From positions 744,001 through 808,000 of the forward strand of contig MU867062.1 in assembly GCA_033725935.1 (NCBI GenBank): a DNA stretch of 64,000 nt. Direction: 5' to 3'. This DNA is from Cladorrhinum sp. PSN259 (taxonomy: Eukaryota; Ascomycota; Sordariomycetes; Sordariales; Podosporaceae). This document shows, piece after piece, positions 1-9,236 of the stretch (position 1 is the first letter of the stretch; every line of letters begins with the position of its first letter). Under the pieces are notes generated by a model that was given only the letters and a program-made list of their open reading frames with translations, made no database searches and had not been told where the DNA came from. Made by a program: the position numbers and the translations under genes.

Positions 1-2022
1 CAAGAGTCTGGGGACGGCTGGTTTCAAGAGTTGAACCAAACCCCTGTCCGAGGCTGTTCTCTTTCTTGGCCGATGCCCTTGTGACCCGTGCGTTCTGAGT
101 GTGACCGTCCAGCTGTTTTTAGGTTTTGCATTATTTCCGATCACGATCCCTCGATTCTGACAATTTCTTTTCCTTTACAGTTTTGGTGTTGTGTGGCACT
201 TATCACGATCTCGTTCTCAGGCACGCAAAGGACTGAATGGGGGGCGCGCGGGGCAATTCAGCTTCCAATTGCTTGCCACTCCAGCTGCTAGCTGCGGACT
301 TTTCCACCCTCAAAAACCCCCTTCATCTCAAGTCTGTTGACCAATTGGCAACGTTAGTGGGAAAGATGGAACCCCATTTTGTATGTAGTCATGGGTTATC
401 CCATCCACCGGATCTTGGCAACCACGATGTCTTGGCGGTACTCTACATGCAAATCACGTGTTGCTTCGCCTTCTGTCGAGTAAAATTTGGCTTGGCAGGT
501 AAAGTACGGAGCTCAGGGCTATCAGTGATCTGAACCCCTTGTACGGGTTGCCAAGGTTCGGTTGATGGGATTTTAGCGCCCAGAATCAGATCCCAAACCA
601 AAGACTCCTCGGCTCGAAACCCACCCTCTAGAACCCCATGTCCGTGATTGTTTGTGTCTAAAGTACAGATCATCGACAGTGACCCTAGAAACAAGACGAC
701 AACAGATCTCCACGAATATCGGATGACATCGAAACGTGCCAGCGACAAGGAGCCCCTCCCTGAGGCCTGCAGATCCGGAGTTTTAACCCACCCCAGGGGA
801 GGTCTCGAGCTTTTTCGGCTGTGCCTGACTGTACCAAACTTGCTATCGCTCAGGTAATCCGTATCTCGGCCAAACCTTGAAAGGCATACGCAATCAATTC
901 CCCAAGCTTTTGCCAAGACCTCTATGAGTTCCGTAACTTGTCACGCTTGTATCCACCACAAAACGACGATTGTGGCGCAGCAAGAAAACATCGTGTTGTT
1001 CTTATATTATCGCCTTCCGCGGGCATTTCAAAAGAAGACAAAGGAATTTAGAAATAGCTTACAATCCGCACTTTCTTTCGTGAAATGGCGCAATCAGAGA
1101 CAACAACTCGTACATTAAACTGTCATACTACCTGCTATAAACTCGGGGTAGGTCATCACATTCCTATGGATTAGCAGGTATGTATAAACGACGAGAACCC
1201 TTTCCTAAAAAGTAAAAGATATCACCGCCGAAATCCCTGACCCAACCTCAAGAAACCTGACAAGCTACCTTTGAAAATAAAACATTCGCCCACCCCCATT
1301 CACCCTTTTCCCACGATTCTGGATCGTCATACGACGCAGAACATGGTTGCCTCTCTATCCCACCCACCCTTCTCCAACCTTCCCGGCCAACTCCTTGGAA
1401 GAATAATGCAAACGGCTCAGTAAAAGAACTTCAAACCCCGCGTCTATGAAACCCAACATCAAGAGCTATGGAGACAAATCTCGAGCTCCCGAGCTCCCGT
1501 ATTCCCCGTTGCGCCAGAAAGAAAATGAGTAAAAAAACACACAAAAACTTTTCCATCAACAAAAATAATCCTACAGTCAAACCCCGGGTATGAATGATAC
1601 TGTGCTATGATCTGTTTGCAAAACGTTCGCGCTCAATGTTGGCGAGCCGAAGAACCCCCGACCGCTCACTGGGAACAGATATTGAAAGATCGCAGTGGAG
1701 ATGTAGCACCCGTTAAAATCGAGGTCCATCTCCAACATCGTGTCGCTTCGAAACAAAACTTACCTTTGTCGTCCGGTTCAAAGTTGTCCATAATATGCAT
1801 TGGTCGTCGTCTTTGTCCTTGCAGGTGCAGTTGCCGTTGTATTGTTGGTTGTTGATACAAACATTACCTTCCGGATGAGGAACAGGGAGGGGGGTTACTG
1901 ATTTAAGCAATCGTCGGGGTCATGGTTGAACTACAACTGTACCTCGACGACCATGGGTGAAACCTGTGACGAGCCAGCCATTCAAGTCCGACGACGCTTG
2001 TTGTCTAGATTGTTGATCGCCA
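1..2022. other. gene-poor left edge, no supported gene
   Basis: About 2 kb lie downstream of the acidic-protein gene. Open frames are short, overlap on both strands and resemble nothing I recognise. A minus-strand stretch near 1765-1900 has a few cysteines followed by a GTAAGT donor-like site, but no start or downstream exon could be joined to it in phase. It may hold the 3' UTR of the neighbouring gene and the flank of a gene further left. Confidence 0.5.
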
Positions 2023-5000
2023 TTAGCACCTCTTAACACGTTTGAAGGGAGGAAATTCCGTCATACCGGATTCTTCGGCAAGACTCTCTTCTTCGTCAGT
2101 CCTGCTCCGCTTTGCAGCGAGGCTAGATGGGGTGAGGGCGACTTCTATTTGCTCTTCAGATGCAAAGCTTTCATCCGCACCGTTTTGCTCCTCTTCCTGA
2201 TGGAGTTCATAACCGTCGTTTTCCCAGTCAATCTCGTCATCCTCGCCACCGAGTGACGCTGCCGATTGCTGAACGCTGTTTCCTGGTGTAAATGAATCGT
2301 CTACTTCTGCATCATGCTCATCGTAGTCAATTTCGTCGGCATTCATAGTTGTGCTGGTGTGAATCGATTCCGTGTCTCCGGTTGCAGTGTGGGCTTCTTG
2401 GAGTGGTTCATGACTCGGGGCGCCATGCTGTGTATTACGATCGTCGCCGCTTCCGATATTACCGGCAATGTTTGCGTTGTTCTCAGGGTTGAGGGTCACT
2501 GTGATATCATCATAGTCGTCGTCTTGCTGCTCCTCTATCGTGGAAAGACCGGCATCGTTATCATAGCCGAGCATGAGGTCGTCATCTTGAAAATCAGGAA
2601 AGTTAGCATCGCTGGCATGCGAATAAGTAAAGCTCTGGCATGAACCAGTGCGAGAATGTGAGGTGAAGAAACGCCGACGATAAGGTGACTCTATGCTCGA
2701 CATCTCCGTGTCCTCAGAGAATGAGTCTAGCCGTCGGGCAAGATCGTCAAGACTGTGGCCAGATCTTGATGGTCCAGGAGGCTCGAACTCAGATTCTGGA
2801 GCATCCGGAGAAAAAGAGGATTGGTCTGGATGAGGCCAATCGGATGATTGATTCTCCCGTTGGCGCCTGATACCACGGGTGCATGATGGCGACGAGGCAG
2901 GTGCCAGTGCATCAGCCATAACTCCCGAGGAATCCGACACCGAACGTGCCTCAACAACTTGCTTCGCTGAGCTTGGAGTGTCGTAGTCATCATAATCGTC
3001 GTCGGAGTAGTCAATAAGATAATCTTCCTCCTGGCCCGATTGCTGCTGGTTGGGCTCTGCCAAACGATCGGTTGCAGGCGCCGCGTTGCCCAAGGGTGAA
3101 ACGCAGCTCGATTTCATCTCGCTCAAAGAAATATCGAATGTTGGGGAAAGGAGAGAGGGGTTATTACCGTTTGATCCTGCTGTTTGTTCAACGCCTCCAG
3201 TCTCGGCGGCAACATACTCGTCAAAATCTTCAAAGCCCCCGTTGTCATTCTCAAATACTTCACCCTGCTGTTCAACGCCCTGGATGTCAACTGACACCTC
3301 GTGTGATGTGTTTACTGAATATACTGCTTCATGGGCAGTGGAATTTGCCGTGTGCACTTCCGCGGGCTCCTCCACTTGTTCCTCCGCGCCCTGTTCCTCC
3401 GGCACCTCACCGTGCTTCACATGTTCTTCCGTGTGCTCTTCAATATGATTCTCAACTTGCTTATCTGTGTAGTCATCCATATGCTCATCCAAACGCTCTT
3501 CACTAGCATCAGCAGCCTCAGACGCTTGATATTCAGGATCATCTAGGGTGTCCTCAAAACTGAAACCCTGCTCCATGGAGGTTATAGTCTGATCATTATC
3601 TCCATTTAGAGAGGCTGATGCAGCATCAGGACCAAGGGCGGCAGAAGCCACATCGTCATCATGGACCGATTGTTCTTGGGAACTGGCTTGCTCAGCTTGA
3701 TCAGCCTGCGCAGCCTGTTGAGACTGTCCATCCCCCGGGGGATTGGCCGAAGGCCACTCATCCTGTTGCTCAGAAGCATCGTAATCTTCAGAGTCATCGG
3801 GAGACTCTGCCTCAAGCTCCGCCTCTTGCAGTAGCTGAAGGAACTGCTCCTCACAGTCTTGTTGAACCATCAACCGCAAGGTAGGCTGAGTTGGGAAATC
3901 TCCGTAGTTTTTCGTTGCCAATGAGGCATGGCAATCTAAGAGTTCGCGCAAGCTACGGGCCAGAAACTTTTGATTTGACCGCTCCCCAAATTCCAGTCCC
4001 AGTGCCTCAACGCTGATAAGGAGGTCATCCGTAGGTCGTATCTCCTCGCCGAGAACCTGCCGAAGAGAGGAAAGGAGCTCTCCGAGAGATTTATCCAGGT
4101 GCTTCGTGCCAGAGAGGAAGAAGGTTTCTGGATCGTCATCCGCAGCTCCGAAGAGTGAGTAGCTCCCGTCATTGTAAAGGATTTCTACCTCGGGTATGCT
4201 AGGAAGCGAATTTGTAAGATCTTCGATGGCTTTGTCGAGATCACTAGGGCCCTGACTAAGATCCTCATCTTGATCTACAAAATAATTCTCAAGCATAGAT
4301 TCATCGGGGTACTCCTCATCGACGACACCATCATCGTGGTTGTCGAAGTCCACGCGGTTTTCCTTGTCTTCGTCGACTGGATGATCATGCATAGCCTCGT
4401 CTTCAGCATGTTCGGTTGGTTCTGGCTCCTCATTTGGCGCAGCAATATCTTCAGCTTTGGCCAGCTCGGATTGAGCTTCCAACTGAATTTGGCCAGATTG
4501 GTCGTAAGCCTCCTGGTTCGGCTCAGCGTGCTCGTGGGGCTGGTCGGCGGAGACCTCGGAGACTAGCTCAACAGCCTTTTCCGACTTCAGGTCGATGCTG
4601 ATGTCGCCTACTGCAAAATCATCCTCCTCGTAACCGATCTCGTCGTTAAAATCGACAACAGCATCCTTAGCCTCACCCTCTGTCTCGGCGTCGGCGCCGA
4701 GATCGTTTACAACTTCCAAAGTTTCCGTTTGTCCTAGTTGGGCACTTCCAGGTTGCACGTCTTCTTCATCATCCTCATAGCCAATTTCGTCATTGTCGGC
4801 AACATCAGCTACGGCTCCAACGCCCTCACCCATGGTTCTGATGTCCTTGACAGCGGTTTCGATCTCTCCAATGACCGCAGCACCAATGTCCCCAACCACG
4901 TTTTCAATGTCCTTAACTGCGCTTCCGATTTCCTCAACAGCCTCGACGATGCCATCGTCGACGACAGCCTGGGCGGATTCATCATACACGCCATCAAGGT

Positions 5001-5109
5001 TGAAATCGAACCCTTCAGCTTCAAAGTCGAACTGATGCTCGTGGTCTAGTTGCTCATGGTCTAGCTGGCCCATAGAGCCAGCATCCACAGATAAGCCGGC
5101 TTCTTCCAT
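2023..5109 (-). CDS. large acidic, low-complexity fungal protein of unknown function
   Basis: This is an uninterrupted frame of 1028 residues from the first ATG at 5109. The open frame continues upstream to 5301 but has no other ATG there, so that part is probably 5' leader. The protein is extremely rich in Asp and Glu with Gln/Ser stretches. A shorter block, encoded at about 3800-4200, is less biased and looks like a folded domain. It includes SIPEVEILYNDGSYSLFG and a leucine-rich helical part followed by QDCEEQFLQLLQEAELE. Five copies of an acidic-aromatic motif occur: EIGYEDDEED, EIGYEEDD, DYLIDYSDDD, EIDYDEHD and EIDWEND. The C-terminus has basic clusters (AAKRSRTDEEE and PPFKRVKRC), which suggests nuclear location. 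I do not recognise the family. Histone, chromatin or transcription-factor binding is only a guess from composition. An in-phase intron inside the frame cannot be excluded. Confidence 0.75.
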   Translation of the reverse strand: MEEAGLSVDAGSMGQLDHEQLDHEHQFDFEAEGFDFNLDGVYDESAQAVVDDGIVEAVEEIGSAVKDIENVVGDIGAAVIGEIETAVKDIRTMGEGVGAVADVADNDEIGYEDDEEDVQPGSAQLGQTETLEVVNDLGADAETEGEAKDAVVDFNDEIGYEEDDFAVGDISIDLKSEKAVELVSEVSADQPHEHAEPNQEAYDQSGQIQLEAQSELAKAEDIAAPNEEPEPTEHAEDEAMHDHPVDEDKENRVDFDNHDDGVVDEEYPDESMLENYFVDQDEDLSQGPSDLDKAIEDLTNSLPSIPEVEILYNDGSYSLFGAADDDPETFFLSGTKHLDKSLGELLSSLRQVLGEEIRPTDDLLISVEALGLEFGERSNQKFLARSLRELLDCHASLATKNYGDFPTQPTLRLMVQQDCEEQFLQLLQEAELEAESPDDSEDYDASEQQDEWPSANPPGDGQSQQAAQADQAEQASSQEQSVHDDDVASAALGPDAASASLNGDNDQTITSMEQGFSFEDTLDDPEYQASEAADASEERLDEHMDDYTDKQVENHIEEHTEEHVKHGEVPEEQGAEEQVEEPAEVHTANSTAHEAVYSVNTSHEVSVDIQGVEQQGEVFENDNGGFEDFDEYVAAETGGVEQTAGSNGNNPSLLSPTFDISLSEMKSSCVSPLGNAAPATDRLAEPNQQQSGQEEDYLIDYSDDDYDDYDTPSSAKQVVEARSVSDSSGVMADALAPASSPSCTRGIRRQRENQSSDWPHPDQSSFSPDAPESEFEPPGPSRSGHSLDDLARRLDSFSEDTEMSSIESPYRRRFFTSHSRTGSCQSFTYSHASDANFPDFQDDDLMLGYDNDAGLSTIEEQQDDDYDDITVTLNPENNANIAGNIGSGDDRNTQHGAPSHEPLQEAHTATGDTESIHTSTTMNADEIDYDEHDAEVDDSFTPGNSVQQSAASLGGEDDEIDWENDGYELHQEEEQNGADESFASEEQIEVALTPSSLAAKRSRTDEEESLAEESGMTEFPPFKRVKRC

Positions 5110-6235
5110 GTTCGGTCTCGTATTCAAGGTCTGTTTGATCAGTTGAGGAATGCGGCGAGGGTAGGTGTTCGCGATTAGATATGCGCAAGTGATGGGTGGT
5201 TGTATTTTTTGGACTACGAGAAGCCCATCTGTCTCCAGCTCGTAAGAAGATTTGAAATGACGCGGATGCGGGTTAAGAAATGGTTGATGATGAAAAATCA
5301 AGGCTCGATATTAAGGGAAACGCTCTCTCGATCAGCAATAGGAGATTTTTGGGAGAAGTTGAAAGAGCTGTGGTGGAGTTCGCTGATGTGGGGTGTGAGC
5401 TCCCAAGAGAACAAAGTAAGGCGGTGTTGAATGTGCGGAGTGTGACGCGTAAAACTGGTCCGTGTTGAAATGGGGAAGTCATAAGATTTGACTTGAATGT
5501 AGAGGGAAGATCGCAATTAGTTTTGAGAAGAGCACGAAGAAAATGCGGTTGGCGTAGGCAGAGATAGAAGAGCAGGGGGGATCAGCAAAGTTGAGGACGC
5601 TGCGGGTACTCCTTGGTTTGTCGTGCGGGTACCGCAGAGATAATTAATCACAAGACACAGCAGCAAACGGGACGGTGCGGGCGTGTCCAAATCCAAATGT
5701 GGAGATCGGTGAAGATGCGGTCGTGTAAAGCAGAGATAAATTCTTGAAGGAGTGTTTGCCATACAGTTGATTGAACATGCGTTGTTTGAAGGCGATGATG
5801 GATAAAGTTCAAAGTTGGATGAAAGACGAAGATGGAGAACAGCAGTCTGCGGGACACCATGCTTGATGAATGGCCCGCGCCGCCTGTCTGCATTCAGTTA
5901 GCACGAATCTAAGACATTTTCAAGTGGAATCCTACCAATTGATAAATGTTTTCGCAGAAGTCTAACCGTATTTAGCAGGGTCTTGAATAAAATAACCGAT
6001 CAACGCAAGCTTCCCCTGTGCGGATGACGGACAGCTGGCAGCCCCTCGCCAGACACCCTTCTGCCCACTGTCGGAAAGACCACCTATTACACTGGAACAC
6101 CAAGCCACAGTGTATCAATTCGAATTACGGCTGACTTTCCAGGAGGTGAAGCTCTACGGAAGAAACAACCCAGCTGCCTACCCGACCGCCATATAATACC
6201 TCCCGTCACCAGCTTTAAATTATCACACATTCAAG
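5110..6235. promoter_or_regulatory. divergent intergenic region between the acidic-protein gene and RET2
   Basis: This 1.1 kb stretch separates two divergently transcribed genes and must carry both promoters and 5' leaders. The part next to 5110 stays open in the acidic-protein frame until 5301. I see no other gene and no clear named regulatory motif. Confidence 0.5.
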
Positions 6236-7907
6236 ATGGTAATTGCCCTCGAGTTGCAATCATGCACAAAAACCAGCTGGACTGAACTGACTGGGCGGTC
6301 TAGGTTGTCCTCGCCGCCTCCATCTGCACCCGCGGAGGCAAGGCCGTCCTGGCCCGATCATTTCACGACATGAAGCGGTCGCGTATCGAAGCCCTCCTCG
6401 CATCTTTCCCCAAGGCCGCCAACTCGGGCAACCAACACACCACTGTCGAGCAGGACAATGTTCGCTTCGTATATCAGCCATTGGACGAGTTGTACATGGT
6501 GCTCATCACCAACAAGCAGTCCAACATCCTTCAGGACATTGATTCATTGCACCTGTTCGCCCAGGTCGTCACCAGCACCTGCAAGAGCTTGGACGAGCGT
6601 GAGATTCTCAGAAATGCCTTCGAGCTCATCAGCGCCTTTGATGAACTAGTTACTCTCGGCTACAGGGAGAACCTAACCATCAGCCAGATCAAAACGTTCT
6701 TGGAGATGGAATCCCACGAGGAGCGCATCCAGGAAATCATTGCACGGAACAAAGAACTTGAGGCCACTGAGGAGCGCAAGAGAAAGGCCAAGCAGCTGGA
6801 GATGCAGCGCAAGGAGTCTGGAAGAGCTGCGCGCGCCGCTGGCGTCTCGAGGCAACCAGTCTACCCAACATACACCCCTCCCGTCCGACCAGCTGTTACC
6901 GAAACATTCGATTCGTATGAGGCCGAGAAGAACAAGTCCAAGTTTGGAGCACCAAAGGGCAAGGGCATGCAGCTGGGCAAGAAGTCCAAGACTACGGATA
7001 TGTTTGAGCGCGTAAAGGAGCAACTGGGACCCGTCGATGATACGCCCCTTGTCCCTGTCGCCACACATTCCGCACCAGAGCCAGCTGCTGCTCCCCGGGT
7101 GTCTTCAACCTTGGACCGCGATGCGATCCACATTACCGTCAACGAAGCTATCACTGCCAAGATTTCGAGAGAAGGTACTCTTAACTCGCTCTCCATCAGC
7201 GGTGACCTCACCCTCAGGGTGTCCGATCCCTCGCTCACCAAGCTCAAACTTAACCTTAATGCTTCCCCATCACACGGCGCACAGTTCCGCACCCATCCAA
7301 ATGTGGATAAGAATGCCTTCAATGGCACCAAGATTATTCAGATGGCCAACCAAGCCAAAGGGTTCCCCGTCAACCAAGCGGTTGGCGTACTTCGTTGGCG
7401 CGTTGCACCTAAGGGTGATGATACCAGCATTCTGCCCCTGACATTTACTGTCTGGGTTAACAAGGGCTCCGATGGGAACTGCTCGCTCACAGTTGAGTAT
7501 GAGCTCACGGGCGGAGACGAGCTGAACGATGTCAGCGTCGTGATTCCCTACTCTACCGCTGAGCCATCCGTATCCAGCTTTGATGCCACGTACGATGTCT
7601 CTGGTGACAGCCTGGAGTGGACGATAGGCACGGTCAATGAGGACAACTCCAGCGGGGCGTTTGAGTTTGAGGCGCAGACCGGCGATGAGGACGAGTTCTT
7701 CCCCATGCAGGTCAGGTTCTCCAAGAGCTCACCGTTTGTCGAAGTTGATGTAAGTTTTTATTTCTTATTGCCCTATAAAATTTCCATGTTACAGGAAACT
7801 AACTCTAATATCTATAGGTCAACTCGGTTGAGTTGTTAGACCTCAACGAGGAGGTTACATTCTCGAAGGAGATCAGGTCGGTGGCAGATTCGTACGTAAT
7901 CGAGTAG
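6236..7907 (+). CDS. RET2: coatomer subunit delta (delta-COP)
   Basis: Delta-COP is a subunit of the COPI coat that returns cargo from Golgi to ER. The exons are 6236-6238 (the ATG alone), 6304-7749 and 7818-7907, giving 512 residues, the usual family length. The second exon opens with VVLAASICTRGGKAVLARSF and then RSRIEALLASFPK. This is the characteristic longin-like N-terminus and lacks only its Met, which places the start codon on its own 3-nt exon before a 65 bp intron. A charged helical linker follows (about 150-190). The C-terminal mu-homology domain begins near residue 260. The last exon adds VNSVELLDLNEEV and ends in ADSYVIE, typical of the family. It converges on the SmG gene, with 177 bp between the stop codons. 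Confidence 0.95.
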
Positions 7908-8084
7908 AGGCGAGCCAGCAGTTGGAAGAGTAGTGTAGTTTGTTTGGGATGAAAAGATGTCAAATTTTGGGCGCGCTGAGCAAGCATACGTGTGTTTTGG
8001 TGTCTGGTTTAGAAAGGTATAGGGACCGTTTACGATTCCCGGTCTGCCTGATAAAAAGTGCTTTCGTCGTAACTTTTGAAATAT

Positions 8085-8548
8085 CTAACGGTGGCCGCCA
8101 TCGTGTTGTCTACGATCATCGCCACCGATTCTCTCAAGCGCTTCGAGCATAACGACCGAGTTACCGCGGATAACCTAGATAGCAGAATATTAGATAATGG
8201 CAGTAATACAACCAAGAGTATAACATACCACCATGCCGAGCTTGACCTTCTCACCACCGTCCTTCTCCTCAATAGCATCGTCCAATACAATATTCAGGAA
8301 TACCTATCCCTCTAGTTAGCAAGGTTATCGTCGATAACTTTCAAAGGAATAATCGCGTACATCGTAACCGCGGAGAACGCCAATAACCTTACGGCTGCCG
8401 TTGAGTTGGACAAACAGCCTCTTGTCGAGATACTATTTAGAAGACAGAGATGTTAGTATTTCTAGATCTTATTGATAAACGAATCAAAAACGGAGGCAGA
8501 ATAATCGAAACAATCTACCTTCTTGAGCTCTGGTTGCGCGGGTGCCAT
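8085..8548 (-). CDS. SMX2: small nuclear ribonucleoprotein SmG
   Basis: SmG is one of the seven Sm ring proteins that bind the U-rich site of spliceosomal snRNAs. Four exons were joined by hand: 8519-8548, 8361-8432, 8229-8303 and 8085-8174. All junctions fall between codons, giving 88 residues. The product starts MAPAQPELKKYLDKRLFVQL, carries the Sm1 motif NGSRKVIGVLRGYD with FLNIVLDDA, and the Sm2 motif GMVVIRGNSVVMLEALE. The Sm2 'IRG' signature is intact. The C-terminal dozen residues (RRQHDGGHR) are a short hydrophilic tail. Three introns of 86, 57 and 54 bp in so small a gene mean that simple ORF scans miss it. It is divergent from APC4. Confidence 0.95.
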
Positions 8549-9236
8549 CTTGAATTTGTCGTGTTTCGCGCGTCGAGTTTGGTTTAATTAATTGGCGACT
8601 GCCTTAAATGTAAATGGATGTTCTGCTCGCGCTTCAGCAACCCCAACTTGCTTGGGAGGTTATGTAACATGGGGCACTGATAAGCCCCGATAAGCTCCAA
8701 AACGCCCTAGCGCGTAACTTATAGGCCCGCTGCGACTTCTGAAAGTCAACTGTGAATTGAAATCTAGCAGTAACAGTGTCACCAGGTTGGGTGTCTTGGA
8801 AAGCTAGGGATAGAATGAAGTAGAAAGGGCCCTACGACAGAAACTCCTGCAGCTCACAGTGCGAGGATTTTGCCCAATCAGTTCAAGTTCCTTCCGCGCA
8901 TCAACTGTCTGTGTCAAGCAAGACCAACTTGGGCGAAGAAAACAGCAAAGGTATACTTAAGCCGCAAAGGAATGACTGATGATTTCATGAATTGAAAACG
9001 ATTTTCATTCAGCATTTCATCACTGGTTTCTGAACAAACGATAAGACCGTCATGGCTGTAAACGTTGCAAACCCCGTCACGACAGCAACTGTTGTTTTTC
9101 GCAAACGTTAACTAACACCGGCACTCACTCACACCCACTGAACGACAGCAACTCTCTTGAAGTTTTTTATTTTTATTTTATTAACCAGAAAATTCCCGAC
9201 AGCGAATGGAATTGAATCTCATACACACAATTCAAA
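8549..9236. promoter_or_regulatory. divergent intergenic region between SMX2 and APC4
   Basis: Nearly 700 bp separate two divergent start codons. The region must include both promoters. It has pyrimidine-rich and A/T-rich segments close to the APC4 start (about 9155-9235) and no supported gene. Confidence 0.5.

Noticed and set aside
443..916. 157-residue minus-strand open frame
   Set aside because: No domain or protein-like composition; it overlaps other open frames and has no splice partners.
1713..1910. Minus-strand frame with VCINNQQYN and CTCKDKDDDQC followed by a GTAAGT donor-like site, a possible small cysteine-rich secreted protein
   Set aside because: No start, signal peptide or downstream exon could be joined in phase, and only four cysteines are present.
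5110..5301. 64-residue N-terminal extension of the acidic protein
   Set aside because: It has no ATG; the frame is open by chance in the leader, and its composition (aromatic, basic) differs from the acidic protein.
7237..7441. Overlapping plus-strand frames inside RET2 and similar shadows in SIP3, LIG4 and MAS2
   Set aside because: They are alternative-frame readings of strongly supported genes, with Pro/Ser/Arg-rich shadow composition.
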